Assembly (NCBI RefSeq): GCF_034262375.1
Contig: NZ_CP139558.1
Coordinates: 496,001 to 560,000 of the forward strand
Length of the DNA stretch: 64,000 nucleotides
Direction: 5' to 3'
From: Mucilaginibacter sabulilitoris
Lineage (GTDB): Bacteria; Bacteroidota; Bacteroidia; Sphingobacteriales; Sphingobacteriaceae
Positions 1 through 9,138 of this stretch are shown in pieces. Each line of letters starts with the position of its first letter. The stretch's first letter is position 1. The notes beneath the pieces were generated by a model. The model was given only the letters and a program-made list of their open reading frames with translations. It did not search any database and was not told the origin of the DNA. Position numbers and translations under genes: made by a program.

Positions 1-1
1 C

Positions 2-1354
2 GGTAATTTTTATGGTTCATCTGCCGCCTGGCGATTTTCAGACGAATCATTCATGGCCTGGAGCAAGGGTTTTTTGGGCGATGCAAAGCTGAGGCTAAAT
101 TATGGCGAAGTGGGGAATGACCGTATACCGGCCAACTCCAACCTGCTCATCTATACTTTTGGATCTTCTTTTTACAATGCTATCAATGGCGTGGTTTTGA
201 GTAACCAGTTTGGCAATACACAATTAAAATGGGAAAGCAATATTCAAAAAGGTATCGGCCTTGATCTGCAGTTTTTTAATTCCCGCTTAAATATTACTGC
301 TGATTATTATCAAAAGATCACGAAAAACTTGCTTTATCAGCGCAATATCCCGGTTGAAACCGGCTTTACCAATGTATATGTAAATGTTGGCGATATCACC
401 AATAAGGGGTATGAATTCTCTGTAAACGCCACACCCATTGCAAGCAAAAAATTCAGCTGGAATATTTCTGCCAATATGTCTATCGAACGCAATCAGATCA
501 AAAGCCTGTATAATCACCAGCCGTTTCTGGCTACATCGGGCGGGGCCACCTACCAGATTCAGGAGGGCGGAAAGATTGGTGATTTTTATGGATATAAAGG
601 ATTGGGCGTTTACCAGTACGATGCATCAAATGCTTACGATGGTAACTGGAACAGGTTAACTCCTGTAGGGGTTTCGGCAGATGGTAAAACCGCCTCAGGT
701 TATACCTTAAATGGCCAAAATTATGCAGGAACCGTACATCACATGTATGCCGGAGGCGCCTTATTGCTGGGAGGAGATATGATATTTGATAATGTTCAGA
801 AAGATAGTGTAATAGATGCCAACGACCGGCAAATTATAGGTAACGCGCAGCCTTCATTTTATGGTGCTATCATTAATACACTTAATTATAAACAGTTTAG
901 TTTATCATTTACGTTTAATACCGTTTGGGGTGGCGAAGCCTATAATAGTCCAAGACAAACATTAAATAACCTGGCCACATCCGGTATTGTTGCCGATAAT
1001 AATACCACTTACAATTCCTGGAAAAATCAGGGCGATATTACCGATATACCCTACATGGGCCGCCGAAACTCTATCGCTAACTTTCCGGGAACGCAGACCC
1101 GCTTTCTGGAAAACACCTCGTTTATAAGGTTAAGTTATGCCAAATTTACCTATAACCTACCAGCCAATATTGCCTCACGTATTAAGCTGAAAAATATCGG
1201 GGCTTATGTGTATGGGGCCAACCTGCTCACCTGGACAAACTACTCCTGGTATGATCCTGAATTTTCTTCAAGCTCGGCATTAACACCGGGCAACGACAAT
1301 GGCCGCTATCCGCGCCGGCGCGAATTTGGGTTTGGACTAAATGTTAATTTTTAA
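2..1354 (+). CDS. SusC-like TonB-dependent outer-membrane receptor, C-terminal part (5' truncated by window edge)
   Basis: This is the C-terminal ~450 residues of a SusC/RagA-family outer-membrane importer. The frame is open from base 2 without a start, so the gene begins upstream of the window; the first ATG, at 53, is internal. What is visible is barrel sequence typical of the family: 'LRLNYGEVGNDRIP', 'GNTQLKWES', 'GDIIFDNVQKDSVIDANDR'-type calcium-loop-like strands, a 'SFIRLSYAKFTYNLP' strand and a C-terminal phenylalanine (…LNVNF), which is the usual Omp85 (BAM) recognition end. The stop lies next to a SusD gene, giving the standard SusC-SusD import pair for oligosaccharides. Substrate cannot be read from this part; the neighbouring enzymes suggest a uronate-containing plant or algal glycan. 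The STN, plug and TonB-box regions lie outside the window. Confidence 0.93.
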   Translation, partial: GNFYGSSAAWRFSDESFMAWSKGFLGDAKLRLNYGEVGNDRIPANSNLLIYTFGSSFYNAINGVVLSNQFGNTQLKWESNIQKGIGLDLQFFNSRLNITADYYQKITKNLLYQRNIPVETGFTNVYVNVGDITNKGYEFSVNATPIASKKFSWNISANMSIERNQIKSLYNHQPFLATSGGATYQIQEGGKIGDFYGYKGLGVYQYDASNAYDGNWNRLTPVGVSADGKTASGYTLNGQNYAGTVHHMYAGGALLLGGDMIFDNVQKDSVIDANDRQIIGNAQPSFYGAIINTLNYKQFSLSFTFNTVWGGEAYNSPRQTLNNLATSGIVADNNTTYNSWKNQGDITDIPYMGRRNSIANFPGTQTRFLENTSFIRLSYAKFTYNLPANIASRIKLKNIGAYVYGANLLTWTNYSWYDPEFSSSSALTPGNDNGRYPRRREFGFGLNVNF

Positions 1355-1367
1355 AATGAATGTACTC

Positions 1368-2816
1368 ATGAAAAAAATATTATGTATTACTTTTTTGATG
1401 CTTTCCATATCGCTGTTTAGCTGTAAAAAGTTATTGGATCAGCCTCCTAAAAGTCAATTGGCAGCCAGTGAATTCTGGAAAACATCTGATGATGCAAAGG
1501 CCGGTATAGCCGGCATCTATGACGGTATCCAGGATATGTTTAGCAGCCAGTATATTTATTGGGGCGACGGCCGGACAGATAATTTTACTTATCACCCTAC
1601 CTATAATGACGCGCTGCCACTGGCCTTAAATGTTTTAACGCCTACTACCAATGGGTCCGACTGGACATTGATATATGCCACTATAGGCAGGGCAAACTTT
1701 GCCATCAAATATATCCCTTTGATAGAGGGCATCGACCCGGTTTTATCAAAGGACTTGCAGGCGCAGGCCCTGGGGATAAGGGCATACTGTTATTTCTGGC
1801 TCATCAGGCTCTGGGGTAATGTACCGGTGTGGACCGAGCCCTATGAAGATTTGACCACAGACCCCTACAAAGCGGTAACACCGGCAGCAGATGTAGTGAA
1901 AAATGTGATCCTGCCCGATCTTTTAAAAGCCTATGACCTGTCTGACCATACCGCCGCTGTGGTTTGGAATTTAAATTCGGGTGGTATTGCTGCCATGCTA
2001 ATGGATGTTTACATGTATAACCATGATTATAACAATGCTTTATTATGGTGCGATAATTTGTTTAAGCTGAACCGCTATAGTTTGGAAAGTACCGCTAATT
2101 GGAAAAACAACTTCATAGCTCCTACAAATACCAAAGAAAATATCTGGAGCCTCAACTGGGATTTTACTGTTGATGGGGGGAACAAAACCTCTGAGGAAAT
2201 AGGTGCAGGTAATACCAACAGCGATTTTGCCGTTGATCCTGCTTTATGGACATATTTTACCACAACCACTACCGATATCAGAGGCGCTCAAAGTGTTGAC
2301 TTTAAAGTGAATAATCACGATAAAATATTAAAATATTATGCCCCTAACCTGGATAAGAACGGTAATCAAATTTATCCTAATTCGCCCCAGGCTAATCTGT
2401 TTTTCCCGCTATATCGCCTGGCGGATATTTTCCTGATGCGCGCTGAGGCTTTAAACAGAACCGGCGATATGGTTAATGCTCTTTTGTATTTGAACATGGT
2501 ACACACACGGGCAGGCCTGCCAGCTTACCAGGCAAGCGATTTTGCAAATGCCGATGCGATGCTTTATGGCAGCCCCGTTAATACCAACGGTATTTTACGT
2601 GAACGACAGCTGGAATTGTTCTGTGAGGCCAAGCGCTGGTTTGATTTGCAACGAAATGATATTATCATCACTATCATGGATCCGCAGATCAAGATCAGGC
2701 AAACGCTCCGCGGGATCCCGGCTACCGGTTTTGGCGATCCCCGCAAAATATTCTGGCCCATTGATCAGGATGTGCTGAACGCGAATACCAAACTCACTCA
2801 AAATCCACCTTATTAA
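1368..2816 (+). CDS. SusD-like glycan-binding lipoprotein
   Basis: SusD/RagB-family surface lipoprotein that caps the SusC barrel encoded just upstream and captures oligosaccharides. From the ATG at 1368 the protein starts MKKIL, has a short hydrophobic stretch and a lipobox ending LFSC (Cys19), followed by KK. Family marks are the early 'SEFWKTSDDA' segment, the central TPR-like helices ('RAYCYFWLIRLWGNVPVW'), and the C-terminal 'RLADIFLMRAEALNR' and 'RERQLELFCEAKRWFDLQR' motifs. Two earlier in-frame ATGs (1341 and 1356, the first overlapping the SusC stop) are possible starts, but 1368 gives the canonical signal peptide. It forms part of locus A and is presumably co-transcribed with the lipoprotein gene at 2832. 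Confidence 0.93.
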   Translation: MKKILCITFLMLSISLFSCKKLLDQPPKSQLAASEFWKTSDDAKAGIAGIYDGIQDMFSSQYIYWGDGRTDNFTYHPTYNDALPLALNVLTPTTNGSDWTLIYATIGRANFAIKYIPLIEGIDPVLSKDLQAQALGIRAYCYFWLIRLWGNVPVWTEPYEDLTTDPYKAVTPAADVVKNVILPDLLKAYDLSDHTAAVVWNLNSGGIAAMLMDVYMYNHDYNNALLWCDNLFKLNRYSLESTANWKNNFIAPTNTKENIWSLNWDFTVDGGNKTSEEIGAGNTNSDFAVDPALWTYFTTTTTDIRGAQSVDFKVNNHDKILKYYAPNLDKNGNQIYPNSPQANLFFPLYRLADIFLMRAEALNRTGDMVNALLYLNMVHTRAGLPAYQASDFANADAMLYGSPVNTNGILRERQLELFCEAKRWFDLQRNDIIITIMDPQIKIRQTLRGIPATGFGDPRKIFWPIDQDVLNANTKLTQNPPY

Positions 2817-2831
2817 ATAAAATTATCTCCA

Positions 2832-3524
2832 ATGAAAAAAATAAAACAAACTGCTATATGGTTTGCATTTGCAGGTCTTTTAATAAGTATGGCCGGCTGT
2901 AACCTGGCTGGGTTAAAAATGCAGGAAAGTGCCGACTACCATCCCTATGTGCTCGATCCGCATATTGATAAAACTACCTGGCAGTATATTAAAGATCGTA
3001 GTTACAACTTTGCCGGAAAAGACACCGTTTTTAAACTGATGCGCCAGGCAATTGAATACTCGGGCATTGATACTAATCTGTATATCAAAACCAACTGTAC
3101 GTTTATACTGCTGCATAATGATGCTGTATACAGAACCACGGTTGTAAACAAAGTTGTTACCCCTACGGCCGATTGCTACTGGGGTAAATATCTGGTAAAT
3201 GGTAAACCGGCTACAAAGTGGAGCGATTACCCCAAAGAGCAGGTGAAAAATTACCTCTTATATTTAATTGTACAGGGGGCATATTCATTTAATAACCTTA
3301 CACCAAATAATGTTGTAGCCACCACACTTGAGCCGCTGAATTACGATCCGTTAAACCCCACCTCGGTAATGACGTTACGGGTTAATGACGATCAGAATTT
3401 TACCATGCGGTTAAATGATTTCTCCAATTCCGTGGCCTACGTAAGTGTACGTACCAGTAATATTTTAGCGGTAAATGGAGCTATTCAGGTAATTGACAGG
3501 GTACTTTTTTATCAAGCTAAATAA
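2832..3524 (+). CDS. Fasciclin (FAS1)-like lipoprotein, possible surface glycan-binding protein
   Basis: Predicted 230-residue lipoprotein: a charged start (MKKIKQ), a hydrophobic segment, and a lipobox SMAGC with Cys23. The body resembles one FAS1 (fasciclin) domain. It has an N-terminal 'GKDTVFKLMRQAIEYSG' helix region, a 'NCTFILLHNDA' strand where FAS1 proteins have their F1 motif, and a C-terminal 'SNILAVNGAIQVIDRVLF' matching the H2-type ending. FAS1 domains act in adhesion and binding rather than catalysis. Its place directly after SusC-SusD (16 bp gap) is where surface glycan-binding proteins of such loci are encoded, so a binding role is inferred. The FAS1 assignment rests on these motifs only and is moderate in certainty. 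Confidence 0.7.
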   Translation: MKKIKQTAIWFAFAGLLISMAGCNLAGLKMQESADYHPYVLDPHIDKTTWQYIKDRSYNFAGKDTVFKLMRQAIEYSGIDTNLYIKTNCTFILLHNDAVYRTTVVNKVVTPTADCYWGKYLVNGKPATKWSDYPKEQVKNYLLYLIVQGAYSFNNLTPNNVVATTLEPLNYDPLNPTSVMTLRVNDDQNFTMRLNDFSNSVAYVSVRTSNILAVNGAIQVIDRVLFYQAK

Positions 3525-3529
3525 TCCGG

Positions 3530-5221
3530 ATGGAAAATCTATCTAATAAAGCAGTAACGCGCCGTAATTGGCTGGGTGCAATTGGTAAAGTATCGTTAGG
3601 AACAGGTTTGGTTGCCCTAACCTCAAATGCAGTAGGCTTTGAGCACAAGCAGGTAAAGTCCACGGGTAATGATATAGGCGCCCGCATATATAACATCCGT
3701 GATTTTGGTGCGAAAGGTGATGGTAAAACGCTGGATACCGCGGCAATACAGTCGGCAATTGATACCTGTAACAAAGAACAGGGGGGCACTGTGCTGGTAC
3801 CTGCGGGAATATTTGTTATTGGAACTGTTGAGTTAAAAAGCAATGTTACACTACACATTGCAACGCAGGGGAAATTGCTGGGTAGTGCCGATGGTAAACA
3901 ATACCACGCCAGCGCCGCTATCCCGCTTGATGGCGGCTGGACAATGGGCGACGGTAATGTTGGATTGATATTTGCCGCCAATGCAGAAAATATTACCATT
4001 GAAGGTAATGGTACCATTGACGGGCAGGGCGCGCAATTCCGCAGCGACACTAAGGGGGTGTTGCCCCCGGCTGGTATCACAGGCAATCATCGCCCGTATC
4101 ATTTACTTTTTTATCAATGTAAAAATCTAACGGTGCGCGATATTTCGCTCATCAACAGTGCATATCATTCTGTGCGGGTTTGTATGTGCTCTTACGTAAA
4201 ACTGGAAGGGCTGTATATCCGAGGTAAAGTGATACATAATAATGATGGGTTTCATTTTATTGGTAGCACCTATGTGCACGTTAGTAACTGTGATGTACAA
4301 TGCCAGGATGATGCCTGCGCTTTATTTGGCAGCTGCAAATTTGTTACCGTATCTGATTGCTCCTTTAGCACACGATGGTCGGTGTTCCGTTTTGGAGGCG
4401 GCGAGGCCGAAAATATAGCTGTTTCCAATTGTCTCATTTATGAAACCTATGGCTGCCCTATAAAAATGCGCTGTTCGCCCGGATCAAGGTTTGAGAACAT
4501 TTCATTTTCAAACCTGGTAATGAGGGATGTAACTGGCCCCATTTCCATAGGCCTGGGTAATGTGCAGTCATCAAGCGAGAACGGAAAAATGGCTACTCCC
4601 GGAATTATCCGGAATATTTCTTTTAATAATATCCATGCCACAGTGGTAAAACCAGTTCCGCTTCGCGATTCAGAATTTGCCAGCAAGTATAATCCGGGAG
4701 AAGAATTTTCATGCGTTGTGCTGAATGGTGTGGATAAGGGGTTTTTAGAGCATATTTCTTTTGATGACGTTCATATAACTTTCCCGGGAGGCGGTACTGC
4801 CGAACAGGCTGCGGTAAGGGATGTGCCCAAAGTCGCGGGCGAATATTATCAGATCGGCGTTCCGCCGGCTTACGGCATGTATGCCCGGAATGTTCGCGGC
4901 TTAACGCTACATAACGTAAGGTTTACTATGGCCAGTCCTGATTTGCGCCCAGCCCTCATCCTGGATAATACAGATGACGTAGCTATAAACGGATTTAGTG
5001 CGCAGGGGCAAAAAAGCGCTGAGTCGCTATTGCGTTTTATCAACTCCCGCGATGTCCTGGTAAGTGGTATGCGATTATTAACACCTGTAACTAATCTGCT
5101 GCAGGCAGAGGGTAAGGAGTGCAATAATATAAAAATAGATGGAGGTGATATTTCCAAAGCTGGCAAAGCGTTAGTGTTGGCCTCCGGGGCATTGGCACAG
5201 GCAGTAAGGATAAAGGACTGA
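3530..5221 (+). CDS. GH28-like parallel beta-helix protein with altered active-site positions
   Basis: A 563-residue secreted beta-helix protein related to the GH28 polygalacturonase/rhamnogalacturonase fold. The N-terminus has a twin-arginine-like sequence (TRRNWLGAIGK) before a hydrophobic stretch, suggesting Tat export. The 'IRDFGAKGDGKTLDTAAIQ' opening is the standard pectate-lyase-3/GH28 entry. GH28 enzymes normally have NxDG(x)D, DD, a (G)HG-like site and RIK. Here there is 'NNDGFHF', so the second Asp position is His, and 'QDDACAL', which keeps DD. The usual RIK/GTES segment is absent; the nearby sequence reads 'RWSVFRFGGGEAEN', and a 'PIKMRC' occurs later. The protein may therefore have different chemistry or specificity, or be non-catalytic. 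It starts 5 bp after the FAS1-like gene, so it is in the same operon. Confidence 0.75.
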   Translation: MENLSNKAVTRRNWLGAIGKVSLGTGLVALTSNAVGFEHKQVKSTGNDIGARIYNIRDFGAKGDGKTLDTAAIQSAIDTCNKEQGGTVLVPAGIFVIGTVELKSNVTLHIATQGKLLGSADGKQYHASAAIPLDGGWTMGDGNVGLIFAANAENITIEGNGTIDGQGAQFRSDTKGVLPPAGITGNHRPYHLLFYQCKNLTVRDISLINSAYHSVRVCMCSYVKLEGLYIRGKVIHNNDGFHFIGSTYVHVSNCDVQCQDDACALFGSCKFVTVSDCSFSTRWSVFRFGGGEAENIAVSNCLIYETYGCPIKMRCSPGSRFENISFSNLVMRDVTGPISIGLGNVQSSSENGKMATPGIIRNISFNNIHATVVKPVPLRDSEFASKYNPGEEFSCVVLNGVDKGFLEHISFDDVHITFPGGGTAEQAAVRDVPKVAGEYYQIGVPPAYGMYARNVRGLTLHNVRFTMASPDLRPALILDNTDDVAINGFSAQGQKSAESLLRFINSRDVLVSGMRLLTPVTNLLQAEGKECNNIKIDGGDISKAGKALVLASGALAQAVRIKD

Positions 5222-5368
5222 TAAATGGCAGATCAAAAAGCGGGTTGTAACAATAATGATAGGGTCAATTGAGTGTATTAATTAGCTTTTTTGTGTAATT
5301 AACCTCTTGAAAAATAAGCCGATGTTAGTGGCGTCATACTCTTTTTATCACCAGAAAAACTTATAATA

Positions 5369-6781
5369 ATGTATAAAGAATATTTAAAAACAGGCAGGGC
5401 CGGGTTAGCAATTGCTCTCGTTATGTTTTTGTCGGTAAGCTCAAAAGTGCTTTTAGCAGATACTATTACGGTTTCGTCTATTGCTGATCTGCAAAAAGCG
5501 ATCAACAATGCAAAGCCTGGTGATCAGATCATGCTGACTGACGGGATTTATACCACTACCGAAGATATTACTATTCATCAGCAAGGTACACATGATAAAC
5601 CAATCACTGTTACCGCTCAGCACAAAGGAGCAGCTGAAATTACCGGAAAAGGAGGGTTTAGTTTAATGAGCCCGGCGGCTTACATCACCATACGTGGGTT
5701 TAAGTTTACACATGCTGCCAGCAGGGCTAAAACAGGTATTGGCACAAGTTATTGCCGTTTTACTCAAAATGTTTTTGAAACTCCCGGCGACGGGGAAGAT
5801 CTGACGGTTGCAGGCAGCGATCAGGAAATTGATTATAATACCTTTCAAAATAAAAATGCCATGGGACGGTTTATCGCTATACGGGGCGAAGGCAAACAAA
5901 TAGCCCAGCGATTACATATCCATCATAATTATTTCAGCAATCAGGCCAGTCAGGGCGGCAAAAACGGCGCGGAAACGCTTCAGTTTGGGTTGAGTGGTTT
6001 TAGCTTGTCATCAAGCAATAGTATTGTGGAGTACAATTTATTTGAAAGGTGTGAAGGTGAGAATGAATTGATCTCGGTTAAGGCCTCTGCAGTAACGCTC
6101 AGGTATAATACTATTCGCGATTGTCCTGCTCAGTTTACTTTACGCCATGGTAATAAGAATGTAGTTAATGCCAATTACTTCTTTAACACACCGGGTTTAC
6201 GCATCTTCGGCGACGATCACCTGATCTGCAATAATTATTTTGAAGGCTGCAGCCAGGCCATTGTTATTGGTAATGGCGATGGCGAAGTTGCCGACGGTGC
6301 GCAGTTAACCGCTCATGACCGCCCCGACAGGGTGCTGATAGCGTTTAATACGTTGATTGACAATAAGGAAAATATTGTTCAAACCAGCCGCAAAAATGGC
6401 ATGGGGGCTACTTATGTTACGGTGGCTGATAACATTATTCAGGGCGGCGGACCGGCAGCGGTTATTTCAGGGCCTTATACCAACCCGAAATGGATCGGAA
6501 ACATATTATTTAATGTGAAAGATGCAGGTAATATGCCGGATGATAGTTATAAAACAGCTGATCCTGAACTGGTTAAAACAACACAGGGAACATATCATAT
6601 CCAACCGGGAAGCCCGGCTATTGATCATGGTACAGGTGCTTACCCGGGCATTACTACCGATATGGACGGTCAGCCCCGTACCGGAACGCCCGATACTGGC
6701 GCAGATGAGCAAAGTAGCGCACCCGTTAAAGCTTATGCGCTTAAACCGGCCGATGTAGGTTATAATGCCAAACAGGAATAA
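5369..6781 (+). CDS. PL6-family polysaccharide lyase (chondroitinase-B/alginate-lyase-like)
   Basis: A 470-residue secreted parallel beta-helix lyase. A signal peptide covers about residues 1-31 (ending near VLLAD). Polysaccharide lyase family 6 beta-eliminates uronate-containing chains such as alginate or dermatan/chondroitin sulfate. The key signature is 'ENELISVKAS' followed by 'FTLRHGN'. The candidate catalytic pair is Lys238 and Arg259, 21 residues apart, which is the same separation as the Lys/Arg pair known in chondroitinase B. The C-terminal part carries 'GSPAIDHG…DMDGQPR…DTGADE', a common ending in beta-helix lyases. It is separated from the GH28-like gene by 147 bp, and its stop lies 4 bp before the start of the next gene. 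PL6 is unusual next to GH28-type proteins; the true substrate (alginate, glycosaminoglycan or another uronan) is open. Confidence 0.85.
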   Translation: MYKEYLKTGRAGLAIALVMFLSVSSKVLLADTITVSSIADLQKAINNAKPGDQIMLTDGIYTTTEDITIHQQGTHDKPITVTAQHKGAAEITGKGGFSLMSPAAYITIRGFKFTHAASRAKTGIGTSYCRFTQNVFETPGDGEDLTVAGSDQEIDYNTFQNKNAMGRFIAIRGEGKQIAQRLHIHHNYFSNQASQGGKNGAETLQFGLSGFSLSSSNSIVEYNLFERCEGENELISVKASAVTLRYNTIRDCPAQFTLRHGNKNVVNANYFFNTPGLRIFGDDHLICNNYFEGCSQAIVIGNGDGEVADGAQLTAHDRPDRVLIAFNTLIDNKENIVQTSRKNGMGATYVTVADNIIQGGGPAAVISGPYTNPKWIGNILFNVKDAGNMPDDSYKTADPELVKTTQGTYHIQPGSPAIDHGTGAYPGITTDMDGQPRTGTPDTGADEQSSAPVKAYALKPADVGYNAKQE

Positions 6782-6785
6782 AAGC

Positions 6786-8837
6786 ATGAAGAAGATTATT
6801 GTATTTGTAGCTGGTTGGTTAACAATCATTAACGCTTATGCGCAAAAGGGCGAAAGCCAGTGGGTGTATCGTGGTAAGGATGGCAAACTGACGTATAAAA
6901 CCACTCCGGCGGGCGACAAGATCATGGATTTTTCCCATGCTGGTTATTCGGGCGGCGGCGTGGCATTGCCTGTTGTTCCGGTAAAACGGGTGGTAAAACC
7001 ATCAGGAGGAAATGACGACACCCCGTTAATTCAAAAAGCTATAGATGAAGTGGCGGCGATGCCTTTGCAAAATGGATTCAGGGGCGCTGTGGAACTGGCC
7101 CCGGGAACTTTTACCTGTTCAGGTCCTGTTATCCTGTCGGCAAGCGGTATCGTATTACATGGCAGTGGAAGCGGGCCGGACGGCACCACCATAAAAATGG
7201 CTGGCGACAACCACACTGCCATAGTAATTGGCCGTGGAAACACTAAAGTGCCGTTAGGAAAAACGGAAAGGTCAGACAGCGGGGAGGTTAATGCAGCCCA
7301 TACTTTAATTACAGATACTTATGTACCGTCGGGAGCAGTGTCATTTACTGTTGCCGATGCTTCAGGACTGGCCTTAGGTGATACTATTGCTATCATCAGG
7401 CCGGTAACAGAAAACTGGGTTCATTTTATGGAAATGGATAATATGTGGCGCGACGGCAAGAAGCAAACATGGCTTAAAGTAGGTGCCAGGGGCGTTACCA
7501 AAAGAAAGGTAACAGCTATTACAGGCAACAAGTTAACCATTGATATTCCTCTTGCAGACTCTTATGATTCTAAATTTTTAACCCAGCCGGGTGTAACGGT
7601 TATGAAGCTAAAATCAGCGCCAAGGGTAACCAATGTTGGTGTTGAATTTCTGCATATCCAATGCCCCCCGCTTGAAATTGATTATGGGCACGCGCCGTAT
7701 GCCGGGATCCGAGTAGGAGGCGATGACTGCTGGGTTAAAGATGTTTATTGCGAAGAAACCATGAATACTACGGTATTGGCCGGCAATAGGATCACGATGG
7801 AAAAGGTTATCGTAAAGCACACCTATGCTAACCTTGGCGCATCCAAGCCAACGGATTTTAGTTTGGAAGGCAGTGAAAACCTGATAGACCGGTGCGAAAT
7901 TACAGGCGGCAACATGTATTTTGTATGGACATCCTCCTTAATTCCAGGGCCTAACGTTTTACTCAATTGCACGTTCAGGGGCATTGGCAGCAGGATTCAG
8001 CCACACCAGCGATGGTCAACCGGGCTGCTGGTTGATAACTGTACAGTGCCCGATGGGGGTATAGACTTTATGAACCGTGGTATTGCCGGATCCGGCCATG
8101 GCTGGACGATGGGTTGGGCCGTTGCCTGGAACTGTGTTGCAAAAACATATATTATTCAAAACCCGCCCGGAGCGGTAAACTGGGCTATTGGTTGTATTGG
8201 CAAACGGGAACAAACCGGGCGGCTGTTTGATAAAAACCCTGTTTTACCCGATGGCAACTTTGATTCGCATGGTGCCCCGGTAGCAATACAGAGTCTTTAT
8301 CTGGCCCAATTAGCAGAACGGTTAGGTAATAAAAGCTTAAGAAACATAGGATATGCAGCTAATACGGCCGGTATGTTTCCTAATAAACAAGTGAAAGCTT
8401 TTTCGGTTAAAACAGACCGGGACAAAGTATTAGGTTTAAACCTGGCATTAAACAGGCCGGTAAATACAAGCAGTAGCGCCCGCAATTTTGGAGGTGAAAA
8501 AGCCCTTGATGGTATTGCAGACACTTATTGGCGTACTAATGATAATGTAACAAAAGCCACTTTTGAAGTTGATATGGAGGGCCCTGTAAACATAAACACC
8601 GCGCAGTTGAGTGAGGCTTTGGGGCAGCATATAGATGAATATAAAATTGAAGCCCAGCTTGACAGTGAATGGAAATTACTATGGCATGGAACCACGATAG
8701 GAAAAAACCTGATTGTTAAATTTCCTGCAACCACTGCCTGGAAAGTAAAATTAACCATACTTAAAGCCAGAAATTACGTGACCATAAACCATTTTGGCTT
8801 ATACCTGCAAAGCGAAAATCAAGAGAAGAAAATATAA
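6786..8837 (+). CDS. Secreted pectate-lyase-3-type beta-helix protein with C-terminal discoidin-like domain
   Basis: A 683-residue protein when started at 6786 (MKKIIVFVAG…), which gives a clean signal peptide ending AYAQ; the longer frame from 6765 overlaps the upstream stop. The central region (about residues 75-520) has the 'GGNDDTPLIQKAIDEVA' opening of the pectate-lyase-3 superfamily and repeated beta-helix strands. The C-terminal ~140 residues ('LALNRPVNTSSSA', 'KALDGIADTYWRTND') look like an F5/8-type C (discoidin, CBM32-like) carbohydrate-binding module. No known catalytic signature could be placed, so it may be a lyase, a hydrolase or a binding protein. It follows the PL6 gene by 4 bp and is almost certainly co-transcribed with it. 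Confidence 0.75.
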   Translation: MKKIIVFVAGWLTIINAYAQKGESQWVYRGKDGKLTYKTTPAGDKIMDFSHAGYSGGGVALPVVPVKRVVKPSGGNDDTPLIQKAIDEVAAMPLQNGFRGAVELAPGTFTCSGPVILSASGIVLHGSGSGPDGTTIKMAGDNHTAIVIGRGNTKVPLGKTERSDSGEVNAAHTLITDTYVPSGAVSFTVADASGLALGDTIAIIRPVTENWVHFMEMDNMWRDGKKQTWLKVGARGVTKRKVTAITGNKLTIDIPLADSYDSKFLTQPGVTVMKLKSAPRVTNVGVEFLHIQCPPLEIDYGHAPYAGIRVGGDDCWVKDVYCEETMNTTVLAGNRITMEKVIVKHTYANLGASKPTDFSLEGSENLIDRCEITGGNMYFVWTSSLIPGPNVLLNCTFRGIGSRIQPHQRWSTGLLVDNCTVPDGGIDFMNRGIAGSGHGWTMGWAVAWNCVAKTYIIQNPPGAVNWAIGCIGKREQTGRLFDKNPVLPDGNFDSHGAPVAIQSLYLAQLAERLGNKSLRNIGYAANTAGMFPNKQVKAFSVKTDRDKVLGLNLALNRPVNTSSSARNFGGEKALDGIADTYWRTNDNVTKATFEVDMEGPVNINTAQLSEALGQHIDEYKIEAQLDSEWKLLWHGTTIGKNLIVKFPATTAWKVKLTILKARNYVTINHFGLYLQSENQEKKI

Positions 8838-9138
8838 TTATCGTATAGCTGTTAAATCGATAACGGCAAAAAGGCTACTCCTCAAAGCCCATGCAACTTA
8901 AACAGGTCACGAAAACGTTTTCGTAGATTATCAGAGATCAATGTGGTACCAAACACAGCCGGCCTTGTATTGTATGGTATGAGCTGCAAAAACGCGTGCT
9001 CATAACCAATTATACAAATGTATTCACAAATGGCTGGCAAGAGATTTTGCCTTTTGTTTGCATATAAACGTTTTTAATATAAAAACTACTTAATTATCAT
9101 TATAAACCACAGCAGATAATGCTGAAAAATAAAACCTT
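8838..9138 (+). promoter_or_regulatory. Intergenic control region upstream of the GH29 gene, with LacI-type palindromes
   Basis: This 301-bp gap holds no gene. It contains a perfect 14-bp palindrome CGAAAACGTTTTCG at 8910-8923 and a shorter palindromic core AAACGTTT at 9066-9073. Palindromes of this kind with a central CG are the usual operator type of LacI/GalR-family regulators. A near copy, CGAAAACGTTTGCG, occurs at 11599-11612 before locus B. No LacI-family gene is in the window, so the regulator, if real, is encoded elsewhere. No convincing TTG/TAnnTTTG promoter pair was found in the gap. Confidence 0.5.
8910..8923. promoter_or_regulatory. Perfect 14-bp palindrome, LacI/GalR-type operator candidate
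   Basis: CGAAAACGTTTTCG is identical on both strands and lies in the non-coding gap before the GH29 fucosidase gene, 216 bp from its start. The central CG between A- and T-runs is typical of LacI-family half-sites. The matching site at 11599-11612 supports a shared regulator. Confidence 0.5.

Noticed and set aside
3517..4086. Long open frame on the - strand opposite the GH28-like gene
   Set aside because: It lies entirely antisense to a well-supported coding frame and has a composition rich in Pro/Ser/Leu typical of a shadow frame; no motif was seen.
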